Shown: piece after piece, positions 8,511 through 15,654 of the stretch
How the letters are laid out: each line of letters opens with the position of its first letter
How positions within the stretch are numbered: position 1 is the first letter of the stretch
Origin: JADGOV01 sp963814355
Lineage (GTDB): Bacteria > Actinomycetota > Actinomycetes > JADGOV01
Reading direction: 5' to 3'
DNA: 64,000 bases
Assembly (NCBI GenBank): GCA_963814355.1
Contig: CAWFCZ010000018.1
Location: 1,204,738 to 1,268,737, forward strand
Notes under the pieces: generated by a model
The model's input: only the letters and a program-made list of their open reading frames with translations
Databases searched by the model: none
What the model was told of the DNA's origin: nothing
Position numbers and translations under genes: made by a program

Positions 8511-10919
8511 TCAGTACGGCCAGGCCCAGTCCCGCACGTCCGGCGGGTCCTCACCGGTGTCCCGGGTGTACGCCCGGTGCCGCAGCCGCTCGTCGACCAT
8601 GTGCTGGCGGACCAGGGCCGCGGTGGCACCGAGGCCGGGCACCCGGTCGATGACGTCCATTACCAGGTGGAACCGGTCGAGGTCGTTGAGCATCACCATG
8701 TCGAACGGGGTGGTGGTGGTGCCCTCCTCCTTGTACCCGCGGACGTGGATGTTGCGGTGATTGGTCCGCCGGTAGAGCAGGCGGTGGATCAGCCACGGGT
8801 AGCCGTGGTACGCGAAAATCACCGGCCGGTCCGGAGTGAAGATCGCGTCGAACTGGGCGTCGGACAGGCCATGCGGATGCTCCCGCTCTGGCTGCAGCCG
8901 CATCAGGTCCACGACGTTGACGACCCGTACCTTCAGCCGCGGCAGGTGCTGGCGGAGCAGGTCGACCGCGGCCAGGGTCTCCAGGGTCGGCACGTCGCCG
9001 GAGCAGGCCATGACCACGTCCGGCAGGCCGTCTGCCCCGTCGGCGCCGTCGTTGCTGGCCCACTCCCAGATGCCGAGCCCGCGGTCGCAATGCGAGACCG
9101 CGTCCTCTATCGACAGCCAGTCCGGTTGCGGCTGCTTGCCGGCGACGATCACATTGACGTAGTGCCGGCTTCGCAGGCAGTGATCGGTCACCGACAGTAA
9201 GGTGTTGGTGTCCGGCGGCAGGTAGACCCGAATGATCTCCGCCTTCTTGTTGACCACGTGGTCGATGAACCCGGGGTCCTGGTGGGAAAAGCCGTTGTGG
9301 TCCTGGCGCCAGACCAGGCTGGAGAGCAGGTAGTTCAGCGACGGCAGCGGCCGGCGCCAAGTGATCCCCCGGGTCACCTTCAGCCACTTCGCGTGCTGGT
9401 TGAACATCGAGTCGATGATGTGGATGAAGGCCTCGTAGCAGTTGAACAGACCGTGCCGGCCGGTGAGCAGGTAACCCTCCAGCCAGCCCTGGCACATGTG
9501 CTCGGAGAGCACCTCCATCACCCGGCCGTCGGTGGCCAGCCCGATGTCGGTGGACTCGGTGTCGGCCTCCCAGGTCCGGCCGGTGACCTCCATCACCGCG
9601 CCGAGCCGGTTGGAGGAGGTCTCATCCGGTCCGAAGACCCGGAAGTTCGTCATGTTGGCGCTCATCACGTCCCGCAGGAACTGACCCATCACCCGGGTCG
9701 GCTCGCTGGTGCTCCGCCCGGGTTCCGGGACGTTCACCGCGTAGTCGCGGAAGTTCGGCAGCGCCAGGTCGATCATCAGCTTGCCGCCGTTGCTGTGCGG
9801 GTTGGCGCTCATCCGCCGATCGCCCTCGGGCGCCAGCTCGGCCAGCTCCGGACGCAGCCGCCCGTCGGCGTCGAAGAGATCGTCCGGGCGGTAGCTGCGC
9901 ATCCACTTTTCCAGCTCGGCCATGTGCGCCGGATCCTGGCGGGTGTTCGCCAGCGGGACCTGGTGGGAGCGCCAGGTCCCCTCCACCGGCAGCCCGTCGA
10001 CCTCCTTCGGACCGGTCCAGCCCTTGGGGGTGCGCAGTACGATCATGGGCCAGGTCGGGCGCTCGGTGTTGCCGTCCGCACGGGCGGCCCGCTGGATTTC
10101 CGTGATCTCCGTGACCACCTCGTCGAGCACCCCCGCCATCACGCCGTGCAGCACCGACGGGTCCTCTCCGCTGACGAAGTACGGCTTGTAGCCGTAACCC
10201 TCCATCAGCGCGCGCAGCTCGCTCTCCGGGATCCGGGCCAGCACCGTCGGGTTGGCGATCTTGTACCCGTTGAGGTGCAGGATGGGCAGCACCGCGCCGT
10301 CGTTGACCGGGTTGAGGAACTTGTTGGAGTGCCAGCTGGTCGCCAACGGTCCGGTTTCCGCCTCGCCGTCACCGACGATGGCGCACACCAGCAGGTCCGG
10401 GTTGTCGAAGGCGGCCCCGTACGCGTGCACCAGCGCGTACCCGAGTTCGCCGCCCTCGTGGATCGAGCCGGGCGTCTCCGGGGCAACATGGCTGGGGATC
10501 CCGCCGGGGAAGGAAAACTGCCGGAACAGTTTGCGGATGCCGTCGGCGTCCTGGCCGATGTTCGGGTAGACCTCGGAGTACGTGCCCTCCAGGTAGGCGT
10601 TGGCCACGATGCCCGGGCCGCCGTGCCCCGGTCCGATGATGTACATCGTATTGAGGTCGTGCGCCTTGATCACGCGGTTCATGTGCGCGTAGATGAAGTT
10701 GAGTCCGGGTGTGGTGCCCCAGTGGCCGAGCAGCCGCGGCTTGACGTGTTGGGGCTGCAGCGGCTCGGTGAGCAGCGGGTTGTCCAGCAGGTAGATTTGT
10801 CCGACGGACAGGTAGTTCGCCGCCCGCCAGTACGCATCGAGTCGGCTGAAGTCCGTGGAGTCCGTGGTGGTCACGGACAGTGCGTCGTTCGGGCTGGCTG
10901 AAGATGTCATTGACGTCAT
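8511..10919 (-). CDS. xfp: Xylulose-5-phosphate/fructose-6-phosphate phosphoketolase
   Basis: Thiamine-diphosphate enzyme (802 residues, normal length) cleaving xylulose-5-P or fructose-6-P with phosphate to acetyl phosphate and a shorter sugar phosphate. Family landmarks are GHGGPG near residue 79, the ThDP segment GDGEAETGPLATSWHSNKF, and PEGDRRMSANPHSNGG in the middle. The C-terminus ends DWAWPY. The first ATG (10919) and a second in-frame ATG three codons later (10910) are both possible; AGGAAG lies upstream of the first. With acetate kinase behind it, this forms a redox-neutral ATP-yielding bypass of lower glycolysis. It probably uses the sugar phosphates fed by phosphoglucomutase and zwf elsewhere in the window (inference). 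Confidence 0.96.
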   Translation of the reverse strand: MTSMTSSASPNDALSVTTTDSTDFSRLDAYWRAANYLSVGQIYLLDNPLLTEPLQPQHVKPRLLGHWGTTPGLNFIYAHMNRVIKAHDLNTMYIIGPGHGGPGIVANAYLEGTYSEVYPNIGQDADGIRKLFRQFSFPGGIPSHVAPETPGSIHEGGELGYALVHAYGAAFDNPDLLVCAIVGDGEAETGPLATSWHSNKFLNPVNDGAVLPILHLNGYKIANPTVLARIPESELRALMEGYGYKPYFVSGEDPSVLHGVMAGVLDEVVTEITEIQRAARADGNTERPTWPMIVLRTPKGWTGPKEVDGLPVEGTWRSHQVPLANTRQDPAHMAELEKWMRSYRPDDLFDADGRLRPELAELAPEGDRRMSANPHSNGGKLMIDLALPNFRDYAVNVPEPGRSTSEPTRVMGQFLRDVMSANMTNFRVFGPDETSSNRLGAVMEVTGRTWEADTESTDIGLATDGRVMEVLSEHMCQGWLEGYLLTGRHGLFNCYEAFIHIIDSMFNQHAKWLKVTRGITWRRPLPSLNYLLSSLVWRQDHNGFSHQDPGFIDHVVNKKAEIIRVYLPPDTNTLLSVTDHCLRSRHYVNVIVAGKQPQPDWLSIEDAVSHCDRGLGIWEWASNDGADGADGLPDVVMACSGDVPTLETLAAVDLLRQHLPRLKVRVVNVVDLMRLQPEREHPHGLSDAQFDAIFTPDRPVIFAYHGYPWLIHRLLYRRTNHRNIHVRGYKEEGTTTTPFDMVMLNDLDRFHLVMDVIDRVPGLGATAALVRQHMVDERLRHRAYTRDTGEDPPDVRDWAWPY

Positions 10920-10999
10920 GTCAGTACCACTTCCTGGGCCGCTTCCCTACAACGGGGGGCCGCCAGTGCTGACGGCTGCGGGCAACTGTAGAGGTTCGG

Positions 11000-12049
11000 T
11001 CACTCTTCGGGTGCAGCGGCGGGCTCCGGTTGAACGGCGTTCCGCACCACGTCATCCACTGGTCGCCGAGGCGTGGCCGAGGAGACCGGGGAATGTCCCA
11101 ACTGAACGATCATCTGCGGGAACTCGGCGGTTCCCAGCTCGTCGCGGACCAGCACCCGAGCGTCCGGGTATTCCAGGGGCTGGCTGAACAAGGCGGCGAA
11201 GATCCACCTGGTCGCCGCGAGCAGCAGCATCCGCTGCAGGGCCTGGCCGGCTACCAGCCAGTCCATTGGTTGATCACCCGTGGTGGTGAGCACCGCCACC
11301 GGATGGGTCAGTCCGCTGTCGTTCGGCTCGGTCGACCCCCACCCGCGCCCGGCCGCAAAGTCGCGAATCGGAAAGGCGAGCCGCCCGGCGCCCGAGGCCG
11401 GGTAGGCGCCCGCCGGTACCCCGTCCCTCCGGCCCTCCCCAGGGGCCGCCGTCCAGGACGCCACTTCGGCGACGAATGCCGGGTCGCCGCGCTGCGCCTG
11501 GTCCGCCCGGGTCACCACGTCGGACAGCGCCCGGCGAGAACCGGGGGTCTCCACGAAGTGCAGCGCGGCGCCTTCGTCGACCACAGCCCGCTGCAGGGCG
11601 ACGAGGAGGTCCCGCGGCACCTCCTGCGCGCTGAACGCCCCCCGATGGGTATGCCGGTGCGGGATGGCCGCGAACAAATGCCGGTCATCCGCCGTGGGGC
11701 TGGCCCGGCGTCCGACGTCCAGGCTGGCCAGCACGTCCGGGTCGGCGGGTACCGGCAGCAGCCGCTCGACCGCCTCATGTCCGAGGATCCGAATGGCGAG
11801 TCGCGCGTTGTACAGCGCAGCTCCACAACTCAGCGTCAATTCCCTACCGCGGGGGTCCGCCGCGGCGAGTTGCCGCCCGCGGTCAGCCAGCAGTGCCAGA
11901 CGGCTACCGTTCAGCCGGAACGTCCACGGCTGGGTGTTGTGTATCGACACCGCGCGTGAGGCAGCCCCGACCACGAAATCCAGTCGCTCCGCCAGCAGCT
12001 CGGCGAGGGCCTCGGCGGCTTCGACGTCCGCGTTCATCTCGCTTCCCAC
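11000..12049 (-). CDS. Acg-like nitroreductase-fold flavoprotein
   Basis: A 349-residue Acg-family protein (nitroreductase fold). Supporting segments are SIHNTQPWTF near residue 37, RHLFAAIPHRHTHRGAF near 125, and the C-terminal QALQRMLLLAA...FAALFSQPLE region. Mycobacterium tuberculosis Acg (Rv2032) is strongly induced by DosR during hypoxia; it binds flavin but lacks classic nitroreductase activity, perhaps sequestering FMN. GTG 12049 is the first start; an ATG four codons in (12037) is equally possible. It is co-oriented with the universal stress protein gene upstream and the phosphoketolase operon downstream. Membership in a stress regulon is inference from the neighbours and the nearby DosR-type box. 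Confidence 0.87.
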   Translation of the reverse strand: MGSEMNADVEAAEALAELLAERLDFVVGAASRAVSIHNTQPWTFRLNGSRLALLADRGRQLAAADPRGRELTLSCGAALYNARLAIRILGHEAVERLLPVPADPDVLASLDVGRRASPTADDRHLFAAIPHRHTHRGAFSAQEVPRDLLVALQRAVVDEGAALHFVETPGSRRALSDVVTRADQAQRGDPAFVAEVASWTAAPGEGRRDGVPAGAYPASGAGRLAFPIRDFAAGRGWGSTEPNDSGLTHPVAVLTTTGDQPMDWLVAGQALQRMLLLAATRWIFAALFSQPLEYPDARVLVRDELGTAEFPQMIVQLGHSPVSSATPRRPVDDVVRNAVQPEPAAAPEE

Positions 12050-12126
12050 CCGATCAGGCGCGCCGACGTGGTGGATACGACTGCTGCTCGGCCCATGGCT
12101 ACGCCTCTCGGTCGCCGTGCGCTCGG

Positions 12127-13023
12127 CTAGTGCGGATTTGTGAGCTGCTCGCGCGGTACCAGTCGCTCCAGCAGGCTAGCCGCCGGGGTGGGCACGACGA
12201 CCACCGGGCACGAAGCTGTCCGGGCACAGTGCCGGCTCACCGACCCGAGCAGGGCGCGGGCCACCGCACCGCGGCGACGGTGTCCCACCACCAGCAGGTC
12301 GGCCCCCTCGGCCTGGGCGGCCAGCGCCTCGCCGGGGTCGCCGGCGACCGTCTTGGCGTCGAGGTGCACCGGCAGGTCGCGGTGCCCGACGACCGAGCGG
12401 ACCGACATCTCCAGCTCGTCCTCGGCGGCTTCCTTGGCGGAAGAGCCCCGCTCGTCATAGGCGTAGACGGCGGTGACCGCCGAGCCTGTCCTGGCTCCCT
12501 CGGCGACCGCCCACTTGAGCGCTTCGGCACCGCCGAGGGAGGTGTCCAGCCCAACGATGATGCGGCCGTCACCGGTCAGGGGCGCGTCCGGGCGGACCAG
12601 GACCACCGGGCAGGTGGCGTGCTCGGTGCAGTGCCGGGCGACCGATCCAACCAGCGCGGCCACCGACTCGTGGCGCACCGTGGAGCCGAGTACCAGCAGC
12701 ACCGCACCGTCGGCCGCGGCCACCAACTCGGCGCCGACCTCGGAGGTGACCACGGCCGCGCTGACCCGATCCGGGGACAACTCCGGGCGGGCCTCCTTGT
12801 CCAGCAGCGCCTCAAGCTCCTCACGCGCCGCGGCGACCTCGGCATCTGAGGCACCCGCGATCGAGTTGGGGCGACGCGCCGTGAGGCCTCGGATGACATG
12901 CAGGTCGGCGACCCGGCGGCCGGCTTCGGCGACGGCCCACCGCAGCCCGGCACTAGCCGCGACGCCGTCGTCCACGCCCACCACAATGCGCGGGTTGAGC
13001 TGCTCCTGTGGCGCGCCGCTCAC
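12127..13023 (-). CDS. Universal stress protein, tandem UspA domains
   Basis: Two UspA domains of about 140 residues each. Each has the ATP-binding G-2x-G-9x-G(S/T) type segment: the first domain ends in LVLGSTVRHESVAALVGSVARHC, the second has VVGHRRRGAVARALLGSVSRHC. Each starts with an IVVGVDD/IIVGLDTS beta strand followed by a conserved Asp. This is the usual actinobacterial ATP-binding tandem form linked to dormancy. The start is set at GTG 13023, with GGAGGG upstream; TTG 13050 is an alternative. It is divergent from the split-barrel flavoprotein gene, and the DosR-type box lies 94 bases upstream of this start. Confidence 0.92.
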   Translation of the reverse strand: MSGAPQEQLNPRIVVGVDDGVAASAGLRWAVAEAGRRVADLHVIRGLTARRPNSIAGASDAEVAAAREELEALLDKEARPELSPDRVSAAVVTSEVGAELVAAADGAVLLVLGSTVRHESVAALVGSVARHCTEHATCPVVLVRPDAPLTGDGRIIVGLDTSLGGAEALKWAVAEGARTGSAVTAVYAYDERGSSAKEAAEDELEMSVRSVVGHRDLPVHLDAKTVAGDPGEALAAQAEGADLLVVGHRRRGAVARALLGSVSRHCARTASCPVVVVPTPAASLLERLVPREQLTNPH

Positions 13024-13116
13024 TATTCCCACATCCCTCCGCGTTGCCAACCGTTGCCCCTCGATCCTGTCCCCTCCACCGCCGAGCAGAGCAGGGCACT
13101 GCCGCAGTAGCCCGAA

Positions 13117-13130
13117 GGGACGAAGGTCCC
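13117..13130. promoter_or_regulatory. DosR/DevR-type palindromic box
   Basis: Perfect half-sites GGGAC (13117-13121) and GTCCC (13126-13130) separated by GAAG. They have the same spacing as the DosR consensus core of mycobacteria (GGGAC-TWWA-GTCCC). The site lies between the divergent universal stress gene (start 13023) and split-barrel gene (start 13167). Both encode families found in known DosR regulons. Being palindromic, it could serve either promoter. Function is inferred. Confidence 0.6.
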
Positions 13131-13166
13131 TACTGACCTCCGCGCGGGGGCGCAGAGAGTGAGATC

Positions 13167-13580
13167 ATGGCCAGCGCCCATGGATCCACCGAGCTTTCCC
13201 GAGCCGAGTGTCTCGACCTGCTCAGCGCCGGGACGGTGGGCCGGGTGGTGCTCACCCACCGGGCGCTGCCGGTCGCCCTGCCGGTGAACTATGCCGTGGA
13301 CGGGGAAAGCGTAGTCTTCCGGACCTCCAGCGCAACGGCGCTGATGGCCGCCGCTGACGGCTCGGTGGTGGCCTTCGAGGTCGATCACGTGGACCTGCCG
13401 AGTCGCTCCGGCTGGAGCGTCCTGATCACCGGGGTGGCCCGGGAGGTGTACGGCTCGGATGTGCTGCGCGCGGACCAGCTGCGACTGGATTCATGGGTGG
13501 CCACCGATCGGGAGGCCCGCTACGTAAGGATCCCGCTGGCCATGATCAGCGGTCGCCGGTTGCAGCCGGCGTTGCAGTAG
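13167..13580 (+). CDS. PNPOx-like FMN-binding split-barrel protein
   Basis: A 137-residue protein of the pyridoxamine-5'-phosphate-oxidase-like flavin-binding split barrel. The pattern LSRAECLDLLSAGTVGRVV, then LPVNYAVDGESVVFRT, then VAFEVDHVD...GWSVLITGVA is characteristic of small actinobacterial members that bind FMN, F420 or heme and are often hypoxia-induced. ATG 13167 is preceded by a weak purine-rich site. It is divergent from the universal stress gene across the DosR-type box. It overlaps the convergent DUF3817 gene by 35 bases at the 3' end, so antisense interference at the ends is possible. The substrate cannot be read from sequence. Confidence 0.88.
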   Translation: MASAHGSTELSRAECLDLLSAGTVGRVVLTHRALPVALPVNYAVDGESVVFRTSSATALMAAADGSVVAFEVDHVDLPSRSGWSVLITGVAREVYGSDVLRADQLRLDSWVATDREARYVRIPLAMISGRRLQPALQ

Positions 13581-13908
13581 CCTGCCGGGCGCTCAGGTCG
13601 GCGGTCACCTTGCGTTCGGCGATGAAAGAGAAGAACGGCACCGTACCGGCCAGCATCACCAACGCCGTCCGTAGGAGATTCCATCGGTTGCGAACGGCCA
13701 GGTCCACGGTGGCCAGCAGGTAGACGACGTACAGGAAACCGTGGATCGGCCCCACGATGGCCACCAGCGCCGGCTGGTCGGCGAAGTACTTCAGGGGCAC
13801 GGCGAGGAAGACCAGGACGAGCAGCCCGGTACCCACCACCCACGCGATGACCCGGTAACGCTGCAGCGCTGCTGACCTGACTGGTGCTGACCTGACTTCC
13901 GTAGACAT
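13546..13908 (-). CDS. DUF3817 integral membrane protein
   Basis: A 120-residue protein with three hydrophobic segments: about residues 18-40, a PALVAIVGPIHGFLYVVYLL block, and TALVMLAGTVPFFSFI. The GPIHGFLY and FFSF(I)AERK signatures are those of the DUF3817 (YdzA-like) family, whose function is unknown. I chose ATG 13908, where the family-like sequence begins; the frame opens further upstream inside the neighbouring gene's stop region. It begins 5 bases after the stop of the next membrane protein gene, so the two are likely co-transcribed. Confidence 0.8.
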   Translation of the reverse strand: MSTEVRSAPVRSAALQRYRVIAWVVGTGLLVLVFLAVPLKYFADQPALVAIVGPIHGFLYVVYLLATVDLAVRNRWNLLRTALVMLAGTVPFFSFIAERKVTADLSARQATATPAATGDR

Positions 13909-13912
13909 GACG

Positions 13913-14347
13913 TCAGTGTCGCTGCCTGGCGTCCCGGGCATGGAGCTGGGCCAGGTACAAGTTGTAGGCAGCCACTTCCTCGTCAACCTCCTCGTCGGTG
14001 GGCTGCGACCCCCCGGCTGAGCCGTTCACGGAGGCCACGGCGCCTGCAGTCGCGCTCCGGCCCAGGCCGGCCGTCAGCGGACGAGCGGTTTCCCCATCCG
14101 GGGAGGTCTCGCCGTGCCCGGCGGACTGCGCCGTCCGGGCGTCGGCCCGCATCTCTCGCCACCAGCCGTAGACCGCCAGGCAGGCGAAGAGCCACCACTC
14201 GAAGGCGTAGCCGAGGTTCTGCAACGTACCCACCTGGGACTGCGCCCGGTCCCACTGCCAGCGCCCGAGCAGCACCAGGACCGCGACGCCGGCCAGCAGC
14301 AGCGCGTGCCACCCCAACCAGCGCCGGGAGAGAAAGACCCGGAGCAC
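13913..14347 (-). CDS. Conserved actinobacterial membrane protein, function unknown
   Basis: About 144 residues. It has one or two membrane segments (LGWHALLLAGVAVLVLLG, then NLGYAFEWWLFACLAVYGWW) and the recurrent motif RWQWDRA. The C-terminus is acidic and ends in a conserved EVAAYNLYLAQLHARDA stretch seen in many actinobacterial genes of unknown function. I place the start at GTG 14347, where VLRVFLSRRWLGWH begins; the frame stays open to 14491 and GTG 14356 is an alternative. It lies immediately upstream of the DUF3817 gene in the same direction. Confidence 0.65.
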   Translation of the reverse strand: MLRVFLSRRWLGWHALLLAGVAVLVLLGRWQWDRAQSQVGTLQNLGYAFEWWLFACLAVYGWWREMRADARTAQSAGHGETSPDGETARPLTAGLGRSATAGAVASVNGSAGGSQPTDEEVDEEVAAYNLYLAQLHARDARQRH

Positions 14348-14535
14348 GCTTTCCACGCTACCCGCGGCTCGCGCCACCGAAAGCGACGCGGGCGGTGACG
14401 CCGTTCCGTTATCGCAGGATGGTGGTGGTGCGTCGTATCTCACCCATTTGGACCGGCTTCCGTTCATCCGACGTTCATCTGACCGGCTCACACTTGCCGA
14501 CGTCAGCTACGGATTGGCCGAGCGAGGACTGTGCT

Positions 14536-14745
14536 GTGACGCTAACGTCGACCGAGGTGGACCAGATCAGCTTGATCGAGCAGTCGTTGATCCAGAAATA
14601 CGACGGGCAGGTGGACACGACCGTCATCCACGACTCGGTGACGGTGGTCGCCAGTACCTTGCGGGACGCGCGGATCCGCACCTACGTACCTGTCCTCATC
14701 CGCCGGGTCGCCGAGGACCGGGTGCGCCAGCTCGTGCGGAGCTAG
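14536..14745 (+). CDS. Small three-helix-bundle dimerisation domain protein
   Basis: A 69-residue helical protein beginning at GTG 14536, behind GAGG. The pattern is I-[DE]-x-V-x-x-L-x-x-[KR]-[YF] in the first helix (VDQISLIEQSLIQKY) and YVPVLIRRVAEDRVRQ at the end. It matches the small actinobacterial family described as a three-helix bundle dimerisation domain. Such proteins often lie beside stress or two-component genes; none has a defined activity that I can infer. It is a stand-alone gene between divergent minus-strand units. Confidence 0.6.
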   Translation: MTLTSTEVDQISLIEQSLIQKYDGQVDTTVIHDSVTVVASTLRDARIRTYVPVLIRRVAEDRVRQLVRS

Positions 14746-14775
14746 CGACCGCGGTCCCGGCGACGCCGCTGCCGC

Positions 14776-15558
14776 TTACCAGTGCGCGGGGTGGTGGCCG
14801 CGACGGTGCTGCGGCGGTCCTTCGTGGTGGGCGGGGCGCTGCCGACCACGTCCCCGGCCGTGCGGGCCGTGGTGCCGGCCGGGCCGGTCGTCCCCGTCGG
14901 GGCCGTCCCGCCACGGCGGGGTGACCGCCGCCGGGTCCAGCCCGGCGCGGGCCGCGGTGCGCAGCTTCTCCAAAGCTGCGGCGACGGCGCCCCGCTCCTC
15001 CTCGCCAAGGGCGGCGAATACCTCGTCCACCGCCGACGCCCGGTCTGATCTGGTGCGGGTGAGCTCGGCGATGCCGGCGGCGGTGATCCGCAGCAGGGTA
15101 GCGCGGCGGTCGTCTGGATCCGGCTCGCGGACGAGCAGGCCGTCGTCCTCCAGCGCGTCGACCATAGGGGTCACGGTGCGCGGTACGACACCGACCCGGT
15201 GGGCCAGTTGGCCCATCCGCTGCGGTCCGTCGGTGTCCAACGCGGCGAGCAGGGCGGCCCGAGCGAACGTCAGCCCGGATGCCCGCCGCTGCCCCCCGCG
15301 GTGTGACCTGGCCCGGGCGCGGAGCAGTTGACCGACGGCGAGGAACGCCTCGGCGAGCGCTTCGGCGGTGGTGCCGACCGGCTGGTCGGAGAGCAGGGCC
15401 TGCAGGTCAGGCCCGCGACCGGGGCGGCGGAACGGTCCGCGCCCACGGTGGCGCTGCGGCTCGTCCTGCCCAGACCGCTGGTCGTAACGGTCGTCTTGGT
15501 CATCCGGCCGGCGCGTTGGGCGCTCGTCGCCCTCGGCCGGCGTGAAGAATCCTGTCAT
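14776..15558 (-). CDS. MarR-family transcriptional regulator with charged N-terminus and His-rich tail
   Basis: A 260-residue regulator. The winged-helix core spans about residues 75-190, with a recognition region RMGQLAHRVGVVPRTVTPMVDALEDDGLLVR and a wing DPDDRRATLLRITAAG, as in MarR proteins. It is extended on both sides: a polar, Arg/Asp/Gln-rich first 60 residues and a C-terminal tail crowded with His, Gly and Arg (HHGPHGRGRGRQ, HHEGPPQHRRGHHPAHW). The tail might bind metal or DNA non-specifically. The start is ATG 15558 behind GGAGG. A TGTAC-N5-GTACA palindrome 25-39 bases upstream is the likely autoregulatory operator. Confidence 0.88.
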   Translation of the reverse strand: MTGFFTPAEGDERPTRRPDDQDDRYDQRSGQDEPQRHRGRGPFRRPGRGPDLQALLSDQPVGTTAEALAEAFLAVGQLLRARARSHRGGQRRASGLTFARAALLAALDTDGPQRMGQLAHRVGVVPRTVTPMVDALEDDGLLVREPDPDDRRATLLRITAAGIAELTRTRSDRASAVDEVFAALGEEERGAVAAALEKLRTAARAGLDPAAVTPPWRDGPDGDDRPGRHHGPHGRGRGRQRPAHHEGPPQHRRGHHPAHW

Positions 15559-15578
15559 GTGGCAACCTCCAAGTTGCT

Positions 15579-15602
15579 GAGTTGTACTCACTGTACATAC
15601 TC
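15579..15602. promoter_or_regulatory. Inverted repeat upstream of marR-type gene (probable operator)
   Basis: TGTAC (15583-15587), spacer TCACT, GTACA (15593-15597) is a perfect palindrome. It extends imperfectly outward to GAGT/ACTC on both sides. It lies just upstream of the ribosome-binding region of the MarR-family gene. The spacing and position suit a homodimeric MarR autorepressor. Confidence 0.55.
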
Positions 15603-15654
15603 CTCAATGACTTGGGAAGTCGGTTTGTTCCCCGAAGGCGTCTCCCGAAACTTC

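Noticed and set aside
9258..10901. 547-codon plus-strand frame opposite the phosphoketolase gene
   Set aside because: Shadow of xfp, which has unambiguous family motifs; no start signal.
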